Assembly: GCF_020085105.1 (NCBI RefSeq)
Contig: NC_058053.1
Location: 21,496,888-21,560,887 of the forward strand
Source of the DNA: Siniperca chuatsi
Taxonomy: Eukaryota > Chordata > Actinopteri > Centrarchiformes > Sinipercidae
Length of the DNA: 64,000 nt
Direction: 5' to 3'
The notes below the pieces were generated by a model, which was given only the letters and a program-made list of their open reading frames with translations, was not told the origin of the DNA and searched no databases. How positions within the stretch are numbered: position 1 is the stretch's first letter; every line of letters starts with the position of its first letter. This document shows, in pieces, positions 10,698 through 23,996 of this stretch. The position numbers and the translations under genes were made by a program.

Positions 10698-13600
10698 ATG
10701 GAAGCGACCACCATCCTCCCCATCCTCAAGAAGAAACTGGCCTTTCTGTCAGGTAAAACACACACACACACAAACCATGAGATAGCATGTCTACATGTGT
10801 TTCATCAGTGTGAAGACTGTATAATCTCAGTTTACATGCAGTTTGGTCAGTAATCAGATATCTCCCCTCTCTGCCGGTCTCCCTGTCCTTAGGGGGCAAA
10901 GACCGGCGCAGTGGTCTGATCCTGACCATCCCTCTCAGCTCAGATCAGACCAGCATGGAGGAGCTCAGCGCCACACTGGACTACCTGCTCAGCATCCCCA
11001 GGTATTTACACACACATGCAGTAGTAGCAGTACCGGCAGCAGCAGTGACACTCTGGTATGTGTGTGTGTGCAGTTATGTTAACAAAAGACTGTTTCGTCT
11101 CATTATTAATGTCTTAGGACATGTTTGGAGTTAACTTGTCACTGAAGAGCTGCTGGATCTGTGCTTTGTATCTTGGCTCCAGTGTAAGAATGTTCAGCTG
11201 TACTGTAAAAAGGCTTAAAGGATGATTCCAGTTTATTACAACTTGGGTCTTACCGTATTGGTCCGAATATGAGACGACCCTGATTATAAGATGACCCGTC
11301 CCTTTCCAGCAGCTTTTTGAACATACAAACACTTTCAGACTAGGCCTGTCGGGAAAGTTTCCCAGAGATAATAACAGAGAGTCCTCATTCTTCCATTAAA
11401 GCATAACGTAAATCCCACATCTATGTAAATGTTTTTCAGTCACTGCTTCCTGTCAGGCTCTTGGAAGCAGTCAGAATGATTTTTTTGTGGTTGTTAGCAT
11501 TTTTCAGTCTTTCTGAGCTCCTCCTCATGACGTTCTCTGACAGCAGTTATTCTTGGCAGCTTGACAGGTGATCCAGTCCCTGTTTCATTTCTGCAGTAAA
11601 GAAGTCGGGTGATGCTATCACTCGTTATTACACAGGCTGCTTTAAACTCCTGTAGGTTAAACTGGGCTTCATAAAAACCTTTAAGGCTGACTAACTCGTT
11701 GTAAATGGACTTAAAAAACTCACTAGCAACATCAAGGCTACAAACAACCCATAATGCAACACACTCTGTGGGAGCTGTTACACTCTCCTTTCAAAAAGAA
11801 TCTGAAGCCGAGAATACATAAATGTTTAGGCCTCGAACATATAATACATTTTTCAACTTTTTCAAACACAGTTTCCAGAAAAAAATATTATATTTGGGCC
11901 AATACCATATTTTTGGGTCTTGTTTTTGTAGTTTTGGATATCGTTTATATTGTATGATAACATTTGACCCGAAAACACGGCAACAACTTGGCGAGTGCAG
12001 TGTTATCATAACTGATAGAAATTACATCCCAAAGTATGAAAATAAGACCCAAGTTGTAATTAACTTAAATCCTTATAAATAAATCTCTTTATGGTTTAAA
12101 GTCTGTTCGTGTTCGGAAGCTCAAACGTCCAGTAAGTTTGGATGGGCAACCCAAATACTGCATGAACAGGAAACTCTTTATGTAAATGTTGGTGTGTGTT
12201 ATTCATAGTTTGAATGATAACCTTGTTCTATAAAATGCTTCCTCTCGCTCTCTCTCAGTGAGAAGTGTAAGGCTCGGGGTTTCACCGTGATCGTGGACGG
12301 ACGAAAGTCTCAGTGGAACATTGTGAAGACTGTGGTGCTCATGTTGCAGGTACAAACACATGCTGTTTGTCCAAATAATGACATGCATGACTGCGTTACT
12401 TTGTCAGGATGTTTAAAAGCTGAGGATGATAATGATGATGATGATGTTGCTGTTTCAGAATGTGATTCCAGCCGAGGTGTCGCTGGTCTGCGTGGTGAAG
12501 CCAGATGAGTTCTGGGATAAGAAGGTCACACACTTCTGCTTCTGGAAAGAGAAAGACCGCCTGGGCTTCGAGGTGAGTCTCTCAGCTGCTGCTCGCTAAA
12601 TTGTTTCAGGACAAACCAGCTTTAGGTTTCCTTTGCGTTCACTCCAGCGCTGAGAGGTAACTGGAATGATTTTGGAACTAGAGGTTTTTGTGGATTGTGA
12701 GAATTTGTACCTGACTTGAAAAGGTTTTTATATAACATGAACTTCACTTCAAACGATCACAGAGGTTTTCTCAATCTGTATGTTTGTTGAAATGTGAAAG
12801 CTGTTATTGAGCTCAGGTACAGTCCAGAAAAGCATCTCTGGTCAACCTCAAATCGTTTGTTTCTCTTTTCCACAGCGGGAACTTAAACACCTGTAAACTG
12901 GAACTTTCCAAAACCTGAACTTTTAAGAACCTCATGAGTTTTTGGTGCGAGTTTGTTTTACAAACTGACATTACAGATATACAGTATGTCATTAAAAAGG
13001 CAAGAGAGGGACCAACTATGTAACCTTTTCGTCGTGCTAGCAGCATGGCTGTAGAGATGGCAATGTTGGTCAGGCAGTCGGTTGTTCCACCACTTTGGTC
13101 CAGATTGAAACATCTCAACAACTATTGGATGGATTGCCTTGACATTATGGACGTACATCGTCCCCAGAGGATGAACCCTACTGACTTTTCCTCCAGTGAC
13201 ACCATGAGATTTTGTGTGAAATGTCTCAACAACTATTGGACGGATTGCCGTGACATTTGTTATACACATTAATGTCCCTTGGGATGAATTGTAATAACTT
13301 TGGGGAGCTCTTAAAATTTCCTCTTGCGCTATTATCAGGTCAAAATATTAATTTGTTTACTTTGGTTTATGACCAAATACTTCCCATCAGCCTCAGCTGT
13401 ATTTTGTGTTTAGTGCTAATTAACAAATGTTAGCATGCTCACACACCAAACTAAGATGGTGAACATGGTGAACATTATACCTGCTAAACATCAGCATGTT
13501 AGCATTGTCATTGTGAGCATGTTAGCATGCTCCCATTAGCATTTAGCTCAAAGCATCTCTGTGCCTCAGTACAGCCTTACAGAGCTACTAGTCTTGTTAC

Positions 13601-14249
13601 TGTATGTGCTGTTTAGTAGGCGAGTGCAGTAAATGGTTGTAGGACACATGGAAGAGGTAGTGCTGATACTGTTATTAATTTTCTTTCACATTCTTTCGGG
13701 CTGAATCCAGATGTGTGCTGGGAACAGCACAAGCCAGTCGCCGCAAAACGGCGTCCAACGTGTCGAAACACTTAATAGTTTTTCAGTTTGCTTCACTTTA
13801 CACATTATGGTCTCTTATTTTTCTATAATCTTGTTTCATCTTTTAAGTTTTTCCCTGCTTTGTTTGACTGAGAAATCTTTTTGCCTCCTTTCCCCAAATA
13901 CTAAAGGGTTCGGTGTTGTTGAAACAAACGGAAACAGGTAAAAGTGTTTAGAGCTGTTCTGAAAAGCCACACTCGTAGGCGGGGTGAAAAGTCGTCATAG
14001 AGAGGAGCGAGACTAGTTTAAAGAACCCAGTTATAATTCTAACTTTGAAATAACCTCAGAGACACACAGACCATCTGTACTTCCAGTTTTGCTCCTGTGA
14101 GGAAGTTTTGGTCCAAAACACACACAAACACACGCATTGTTGAATTGTGTTGTTACCTTATATCAAACAGAGAGAGGTCAGTTATGATAACCGTGAGCAT
14201 CATTAACTATCCTGAGTGCTGCGAGAAACCTGATTCAGGACCGATGGAG

Positions 14250-14295
<46 letters not shown>

Positions 14296-17200
14296 TTTCG
14301 GCCACCCTCCTTCTCTATTACAACAGATGGTTTTACTGACAGAGATCAGTAGTCACTGTGACCCAGATTTCTGAAGCCATGTTGGCTCTGCAGTTGTTGC
14401 CACGGTAACTGGAGCAAGTTGGTGGGTCTGTAGCAACTTGAAAGTTGCTGCAGATAGATAAACCACCACAATCAATGTTTAGATTTTATTTTTTGTTAGT
14501 CAAAGGGAAGTTATGTGCTGAGAGCAGAGACTGTTAGGAAAACTGTCGGTGTGTTCAAGGACACTCTGACATTTAAAGGTCGGCTAATGAACAGCACAGT
14601 TTTTAACACATTATTATGTTCACAATGTCTATTTTTGCTCACATGTAGACATGTAATTTGTAAGGTTGTTTAAATACTAAGTATATTTTTGAGATATAAA
14701 ATATAATGTGCTGGGATTGAGTTTATTGTTTTAAATCTGTTAGAGGGGCTCATCTTCTTCACTTTATTTTAGTATTTACACACTCCGAACACACACAGCT
14801 GCAGGAAGGGAGATTCCAGTGACGGTGTTGAAATGTGACTCATCTTAACTATGGAGTGTGTGTGTGGATGTCACAGTGGGGTGTGTGTCGTACAGCTGCT
14901 CTAAAGTCTGAACTAACATTTAAATAAACACACACACGCTGAGTTGAGTCCAAATTGTCTGACAGCATCTGCTGCAGTGACAACTGGAGGACAGACTCAC
15001 TACCAGCTGTCAGACTGTCCAGGTTTATTTGTAAAGCAACCTTTCATACAAATGCAGTTCAAAGTGCTTCATTGAGTGATGAGACAATATATAACGATAA
15101 TACATACGGTATGTAAACTAGTTTTTCTTCATAGAAGTTTGTCTTTTGTAAAACCGCAGATCAGCTCGCAGGCTGTTCATGAACACTGAACGCTGTATCT
15201 CCAGATTTAGAAAGCGCTCTGGGAAGCCGAAGGAAAGTTTGTCTTGTGATCCAAGAACTCTGTTGGGTTGAGACTAAAGCAAATGCTAGATACAGTGTAA
15301 TCTGTGATTAGCGCTGGTATGTAAAAAACGTCTAAGAAATGGTCTTAAGAATGGTCCTAAACTTTGACTTATAAGTCAGAAAGTTTGTGGTAGAAAGTAG
15401 GAGAAACTATGTATAAAGAAGCTAAAAGTAACTTGAAGAAGAATCTGCAGTGACTCATAACTGTTAAGAAAACAAGGACTATAATTACTTCTACCCAAAA
15501 TGCCCTCCCTCAAACACTGAATCAACCAATAGCAGGGCTCCAGATGTAATGTGTCTGAGCTGCATCACAGCTTCATGCTTTCCATTTGCCCAACGTGGCT
15601 TCTCACCTCCCTCATGTCTCTTCCTTGCGTCTTAGCTCCTCCCAGCGGGGATGCAAGAGAGACATGCGAAGATGAAGGAACTGTGTTTAACACATGGGAC
15701 ATTATTTTGAGGAGAAAGCAATTACTCGTTACGCACAGCATCTCTACTGTCCTATATGTGCAGAAATAATTAAGTAACAGTTTTAAAGAACAACACCTGC
15801 CGCCCATATTACTGCTACTCCAATTATACCAATTATAGATAGGGATGCACCGATATATCAGCGGAACATCGGCCTATCGGCAAATAGGATGACATTCACC
15901 GATGGCAGTGGCCGATGTTTATCTGTGGGGTCGCATCAATTTTGTGCTTGCTAAAATTTGTGTTGGTTATTTGTATTTGTTGTATAGCAGCTAAAAAGGG
16001 TTTTGAAGCAGTTTGAAGCACCGCCATTGGTGCTGATAATTCTTGTTTCCTTGAGTTTACCGTTTTGCAATATACAACACTATTTTTACAATTTCCACAG
16101 CAGATTCTGATCGAAGGGTGTTGTCGTCCGGTAAAAAACCTCCAAATAGGAAACACCTGTGAATTCCTCTCGCCTGTTTTGGAACATCCTCGATTATGGC
16201 GGACCTCGCTCAGTTTTTGGGTCACTGGCTGGAGGACGGAGAAGCGAGGAATCATTATTTGCAGAATGAAAAGCAACCACTGTCATGATTACGACTACCC
16301 ATCCTTCATTGTATCCAACATTATATATGCTTCAATATATTGAAACATGCAATAGGAAAGCTTATAAAAGACATTTCCCCCCCACAGTCATGTTGACAAG
16401 ATCAATATATGCTGTTTGGGGATATATGAATCATTTGAAGAGGGAATCGTCTGTGGAGGTCCTATAAAATATTTGTATGTGAACCAATAGATTTAATAGT
16501 TTAATTGAGAACACAGGGATCTCTTAATAAGCTGTAAGAGATGGGAGTTTAAGTCGGTGATGGTGACTTTTAGCCGGCCGATAAGACCACCTGTAAATGT
16601 ACTCAGCTATGTGTCGGCCAAACTACAAAATAAAACTCTTTGTTAATGAATGATTAATATGCCTTTTGAATGCTGGTGTCTGTGCTTCCTGTCAGGTGAT
16701 CCTGGTTTCGGCCAATAAGTTGACTCGTTACATTGAACCCTGTCAGCTGACGGACGATTTTGGGGGAAGTCTGGACTACGACCACAGCGACTGGCTCAAC
16801 AAGAGACTGGTCACTATTTTATTTAAATAAATCCAATTATTTGATATTTTTGTAACCTCGAATGCTCGTTGCCATGGTAACCTGGCACCAGATTTGAGCA
16901 TGTTTGTTTTTATTTTGTCCTTTGTCGCAGGTTTTTGAGAAGTTCACCAAGGAGTCGACATCACTGCTGGACGAGCTGTCGATTATCAATGACACCGACA
17001 AGAGCAGCTCGGTGGAAAAGGACAAGTATGTACACACACACACAAACACACACAGCTACAGTTTAAAGTGTACTAAAAATAGACAGATGAAATCCAAAGC
17101 TGTTTGTCTCTCTGTCCTCTGCAGATCAGCTGACTGTGCCCTCTTGCCATCTTTTGACCCTGAGACTGTCCTTCAGACCGGTAAATATCATCTGCTCTCG

Positions 17201-20200
17201 TTTAAGCCTCTTTCAGACATGCACGTCGCTATGTAAATATGATGGCAATTTCACATGTTGGTCTCATGTCTGAATTAAATGTTGAAAAGTCGACACGTCC
17301 TGCCTCGTGTTACCTTTTGACATTTTTAACATTTAACCAAGACAACAATCTTTCCCTAACATTAACTAAGTGCTTTGAGTTACCTGATCATGACCATAAA
17401 CTGTTAATGATGCTTTATACAGTAGTTGCCATCAACAGATTTTCAAATCAAGAGAACTGTGTTGTCAGTAAATGTTTTGCAAATACATTAACAAAAAAGT
17501 TTCCTCATGTTGATAAAAAACTTTATCTGTATTATGTTATATAATGTATTTAAAAATGTATTTGTTGCTGCAAATGAGTAGGATATAAATGCTATTTTTA
17601 GGAGACAACTGCGTTCCCACGATTTGGGTGTACAACTGAGCAGACCAAGTTGGAATAAGAGGGAATTTTATACTAAAAAGGCTGAAACTTTTGAAGATAT
17701 CCACTTGATTTGTGTCACTCAGACTGCAAAAGCCTCATATTACCTTCAGATAAACTTTTGAATATGTTTTTGCACAAAATAAGGAATGTGTATTTTGTCA
17801 CTCATCACTTCCATTCAAAGCGCATTAGGAAGGGAACTTTTATTGGCTAGTATGAACAGGAGGAATGATAACAGCAAGAAAAACCTCTTTCAGTGTTTGT
17901 ATGGGCACCTGACTATTGTTTTAAGACACACTTTAAAAATTGTGAACCTATCCTTTAAGGATCACTGCAATAAGTTTCTCACATAAGTATCATCTCTTAT
18001 GCTCTTACAGAAAATCTAATCGGTTTAATAAAGTATAAAAAACTGAATGAGCTGATTTTACGTTTCTTAAGGAGATTCTTCTCTTGTAAAAGTTTTTTCC
18101 CCCTCGCAGTGCAAAGAGGTAAAAAAACAAAACAAGAAACAGCTCATACAGTCAAAAAAATAATAAATTTCTTACTCACTGTGTACACAACTACTGATCT
18201 GTGTTTCAAGTCTCACTTATGGTCACGAGCTCTGAGTAGTGACTGAAAGAATGTAATTGTGGATCCAAGCAACCAAACTAAGTTTTCTTGGCTTGGTGTC
18301 TGGGCTCACCCTGACCCGGAGGATGTCGGGGGGGAGGTCTTGGATGCTTAGTCTGAGGATGGATGAATGATGGATGGATGGATGGCTGTGTTCACTGTAC
18401 TGAGCAGTCTGTGTCTGTGTGTTGGGCAGAGGTGAAAGGAGTCTTTGTTTGCGGTACCACCCTCTTCCCTCCACCAGCTCCTTTCATAATGTGACAGCAT
18501 GTAAACAAACACTGATGTTTTATAACAGGCTTTGAAATCTCAAACCACCCCGCTCTCTCTCTCTGTCTCTCCCAGGTCATGAGCTGCTGTCGGAGCTGCA
18601 GCAGCGTCGTTTTAACGGCTCAGAGGGAGGAGGAGGAGGACAGGGAGGTGAGGAAGCAGCTGTCAGTCATCGAGGTGTCACAGTACTGGTCCAGCTGTGG
18701 ATAGATGGATGGAGGGATGAATGAATGAAGGGATCTGTATTGTTTTGTGCAATTTTGGAGACAGTTGAATGCACTCAGCTGTACCATGAGAGTACCACGT
18801 AGGATACTACAGTATGACACAATGTATGAGGGTACTGCGTAGACTGCTAGAGTTTTAGGAACTGTATAAGGATACCAAGTAGGGTAACCTGAAATTTAAC
18901 ACCCAAAGTGAGACGTCAGCAGAGCATAAGCATAACAGAGGCTCCACAGTGACCTCTGTTACGGCATCTCTGTCCTCAGAAGCAGCACAAACAAACAAAA
19001 ATAGTGTAGTATTCCCCCACTGTGTGGAAGCCGGTCCTGGATCCTGCTATATCACAGTTTATGCTAACGGTAATGGCTCTGTCCTTTCGTATTAGCTTTA
19101 GCTTCTGACCCCTGACCTCCAGGTCCAGCCTGGTGTCCCATGGAGGAGGAGCTGCTGGCTCAGCCTCAGGTGATGAAGCTGCTGGATTCGCTCAGGGAGC
19201 AGTACACCAGATACCAGGAGCTCTGCAGGCAGCGAAACAAACGCACCCAGCTAGACGAGATCCATGCCAAGGTCATGCAGGTAACACACACACACACACA
19301 CACACGCGCGCACACACGCACACAGATTCAAGTTTTTGATCTTTGACCCTCAGTGTCAGTGAGCACTTCAGTAGAAGTAGACTCTACTGGGGTTCCTGGA
19401 GCCGCAGGGGCTGATGGTTAACGCCACGGTCTTGGAGATGAGCCTGGGGTTGCCATGGTAACCACAACATGTCGGTCTCTAGCCTGGAGGATTTGAGATG
19501 GGGGGGGCTTGCCCTAGTTCTGGATCAAAATGTGTGTGTGTGTGTGTGTGTGTGTGCGCTAGCTCTTTAAGGCATCACTGACCTGATAAATACAATTAAA
19601 TCATGATACTGAGTCAGACACACACATTTGGATATAGAAGATTCCACGTTACTGTACTGTATAGTACTCATATAAATGAGTGAAATTATATAGTAATTGA
19701 TTTTAAAAAAGAATTTTAAAAAAATCTCTTTTTCTCAGGGAATTCTAACACTAAGTTCTGAAACCTAAAATTTAAAAGGGCACTCCAATTTTGACCGGCA
19801 GCTGTGGCTCAGGAGGTAGAACGGGTTGTCCACTGGTCACAGGGTTTGTGGTTCGATCCCCACCCCCACATGTCGTAGTGTCTCCCGATGTTATGGAGCA
19901 GTAGACAACCCAATGGTTGGCCAGCACCTGGTAGCTTGCCGGCATCGGTGTGTGTGTGAATGAGCGGCAAAAACCTTGTAATGCTTTGGATAAAGCGCTA
20001 TATGTAAATGTAGCCATCATGTTTACCATTTACCGAAGCCTAGCTCGGTTTATGATGTCATCAGGGTTATCTCAGATTGGACATTTTTAACAGGCAGTCG
20101 TCGTTACAAACTTGGGATGTGGAGTTTGAAAGATGTGGGCATTTACCAGGCAGAGAGGGTCACAATGCAACTTAACATCGAAAGACATGTTAAGTTGCAT

Positions 20201-22453
20201 TGTGGGAAATGTAGGATCCAGTGTTTTTGGAGCTTGACTCATAGTGGGGACTAAAAGTCAGGATATCTCTGCCTCTGCTGCTTCGATTTTGACCATCCTT
20301 AAATATGTGGCTTTTGCCTCCTCCAATTAATGAAAGAGCAGTGCTAAATCACTGGAATGCCCCTTTGATAGCCAGTTCATCAATTCAGTTATACTTTGAT
20401 GGGGTCTGTATGAACTGATTTAATTCCCACTCCGCATATGCTTCAGCTGTTAGATGCCAATTAAAATTTTCAATTTAACTTTTTTGGCTTTACTGTAACG
20501 TGTAAATATATTTGTATTGCCAAAGCATATCAAGGAAAATGATTTTAAAAAGTGATTTTAATACAAACTATTTATATAAGAAAAGATTTATGGAGAAACT
20601 CTTGATATGATGTGATATCATGTTGGAAAGCATGAGTAGAGCCTGAGAGGCCCCTGCTGGTCGCTCTGCTGCACTGCAGCTCAGACACTTACTGAGGCTG
20701 AACGAGATCCTCACAAACAACAATATGTCTCCCAGTAGGGCTTTTTCACAGCAGACATTTTGACATGTCCCAGTAGGAAAAGCATAAGTGTAAATAATAA
20801 TAATGAATGATGGCTGAATTCCATTTAGCTGCTTTGGTTTCAGGGTCCTGGTATTGTACATGCTGGCTCACTGTCACGCTGTCATGACTTACTGGTCATA
20901 GCTTTCGCCCGCTGCTAGCGGTGCATGTAACAGAATTTGAAGCTCTGTGATTGGATGCTTCTTATAGAAATTCAACTTGGGAGTTGTAGTTAACTTCTCC
21001 TCTTACATTTTTATGTACACAGACGTGTACCTTTTTTTTATAATTTTTTCTAACACAGCTGTTCGTCTTTTGTACTGATGATTCAACCGGAAGAGTTTCA
21101 TGTCAATCCAATTTGTGCAAGTGCTCCAACTGTGAGTCAGCTGACATTGTCTATGGAGAAAATAAATGACTTTTACCTCCGGAACCAACACCTCCCACTT
21201 CTCATTATCACTAAGTCTGTATTTTGCGTTTTCTCTCTCTCTTTCTCTCAGGTGGTCACCTGGCTGCAGGGTCCAGGTTCAGAGCTGTTGAAGACTCAGC
21301 AGGCGATCGGAGACTCGAGTCGAGCGGCTCAGGCCCTGCAGCAGAAACACGAGGAGATCGAGAGCCAGCACAGTGTAATGCAACACATTGAACACACACA
21401 CACACACACACACACATACTCACACACATCAACGTGTGACAAGGAGAAATGTTCATTGTAAAAGAATAGCAGGTTTAACAATGAGTTATGATTTCTAAAA
21501 ATAACTGTTCCTAGCAGCCGCTGCCTCAGTTTCTGTGTCAAATGAAAATGACTTTTCATAGAATATTTTCCATTTTAATTTTTTACACCTCATTTGTATC
21601 AGTCAGGGTAGACTAAATATTAGAAACTTCTCTCAGTATATTGCAGTACAATTCAGCATCACCACAAACTACAGTCTTCAAAAGTTGAATCAACACCTCT
21701 CTAACAAAGTTTCAACAAAAACTGAACATTATAACCTTCATCAGGGCAGCATTTATTGCAGCGGTGTTGTATTAGACTGTTCTAGTTTTAGCTAGGTGTA
21801 CCTAAAAAACAACAATGGAGTGTATGTTGGGATGTATGGGGAACAAAGCCATTTTAGTTACACTGGTAAATGTGAGCTTGGGCTGATTCTGTGTTTGTGT
21901 GTGTGTGTGTGTGTACAGGAGTGGTTTGCGGTGTACGTGGAGTTGAACCAGCAGATCGCTGCCTTGCTCAGTGCTGGGGAGGAGGAGGAAGTGGTGGAGT
22001 TGAAGGCGCTGCAGCAGCAGCTCAGTGACGTCTGCTACCAACAGGCGGCACAGCTGGAGGGCCGACAAAACGTCCTGCAGGCAGCACAGGGCTTCCACAG
22101 CACCACACAGGAGGTAACACACACACGCGCACACAGACACACACACACAGTCTGTATCAGCTGCTGTTTGTGCTGGATGTTCAGACAAGGTACAAGGGCT
22201 GTTTTCAGTTTCATCTTTGTGCATCCAGTACAGAGGTAGGTCCAGGGCGTGTTTATCCTAGCTCAGCACAAAGATTGTAGGCAGGGGGAAACTGCTAGCC
22301 TTGCCCATCAAAAAAAGAAAAATATAAAACTACACAATAAGATTTCTTGGAATTTTAGCAGCTCTTCAAGGTTCAAGGTACATTTATTTGTCATTCTACA
22401 CCACAAGGCTGCACAATGAAATTAAAGTTGTAGCCCCCTTCACACTACGCACA

Positions 22454-22552
<99 letters not shown>

Positions 22553-23961
22553 CAAATTAAAATAAAAACAATATATAAAGTTACTTATATACATATTTTA
22601 TACAAAGGTAGTGGTATGGTAATGTGCAAAACCAGCATAACAGAAAGTTCCATGTAATTTATTTATGAGTGCGGAGTATGAAGAGGAGCTGAGGAGTCTC
22701 ACAGCCTGAGGAAAGAAGCTGCTCTGTAGTCTGGTGGTACGACAGCGGATACTTCTGTATGTCTTGCCAGACGGCAGCAGGGTGAACAGACTATGGCTGG
22801 GGTGGGTATTAACTTTTAGTATCCTTTGGGCTCTGCGCAGGCACCTCACCTCTCCAATATCACTGATGCTTGTTAGATAGGTACCAGTGATGTTCTGGGT
22901 GGTTTTTAATCACGCGCTGCAGAGCCCTCCGGTCCTGGGCCGTTCACATCCCATGCCAGTTTGTAATGATTCCAGTCAGGAGATAAACTGGATCAACTGT
23001 TGTTCTGTTCACAAACTAAAAACTAAAGCCAAAAGATTCCAGGATGAAGCCGAATGTGGGTAAGTGGCCATGAATCAAAGCTCATTCTGTTTCTGCAGTT
23101 GTCCCAGCAGTTGGATGGTCTGCTGGGCATGCTCTGTGCGGACGTGGCTCCAGCTGACGGAGCTTCGATTCAACAAAACCTCAAGCTGTTGGAGGAGAAG
23201 CTGCAGACTGTCGGTTCGTGCTCTAAATGATAAATCTTGTGAATTTTCCTAAAAAATATGAATACTTTTTTGTCATGTTCATTAAATTTGTACATCTACA
23301 TCATTTAGACCCAAGCAGTGACACATTGTTAACTGATGGGTGTAGTAAAGTTCCTCTGTGACATTAACCGTCTCCCCTCCGTGCAGAGGCAGGTCTCGCT
23401 TCTCTGCGTCAGAAGGGGGCGCTGTTGCTGGAGCAGATGTGCACCCAGCCGTCCTGGTCTCTGGAGGAAACAGAGAGTCCAGCTGGCGAACAGCAAGACA
23501 ATGTTCAGCACATCCAGGCTGTGATGGAGGAGATGCAGCTCCGCAAGCAGAGGTAACTTTTTTCTCATTTGTCTTTTAACAGAAGAGTTCAGCAGGGAGC
23601 CGTGCAGGGTTTCTTTTATCAGTCTTTCTGAAGCTAGTGCAGACATTTTCCTTCCTATCTGTCAATGACCTGTGGTAAGTTAGACTGCTTGCCGCACGGC
23701 TAACTACCAGTCTACAACTACTGGTCAGATTTTCATCAAATGTCCTGATCTCATTCCTGCTCCTCAGAGGATGAACTGTTTAGACCTGTTTACCTTTTCT
23801 CTAGTGCCACCCTCAGGACAAGATAACAGAATAGATAAGCTATCGGTATGTTGTTTGATCTGTCCAACATGTTCATATTAATTCTGTAATTAACACTGCA
23901 GCCTCTAGGGGACGGTAGCAGCACTTTACACTGTTAGATTAAGTGAATGAAGCCTTTAATT

Positions 23962-23996
<35 letters not shown>

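Larger units (their letters stand above)
12573..16695 (+). other. sestd1 intron 5 (4.1 kb)
   Basis: The longest sestd1 intron after intron 1. It contains repeat family B at 13030-13600, a fragment at about 13885-14010 that recurs at 63010-63160 (ccacactcg.aggcggggtgaaaag), a (TG)20 tract at 14253-14292 and a degraded hAT-like insertion at 15839-16640. Nothing else in it looks coding. Confidence 0.6.

Noticed and set aside
16196..16288. Short ATG frame [16 protein letters not shown] in the hAT-like remnant
   Set aside because: Only 30 codons, inside a degraded repeat; no evidence of expression.
19850..19860. tRNA gene suggested by a perfect box B
   Set aside because: The rest does not fold as a tRNA and carries a SINE body and tail.
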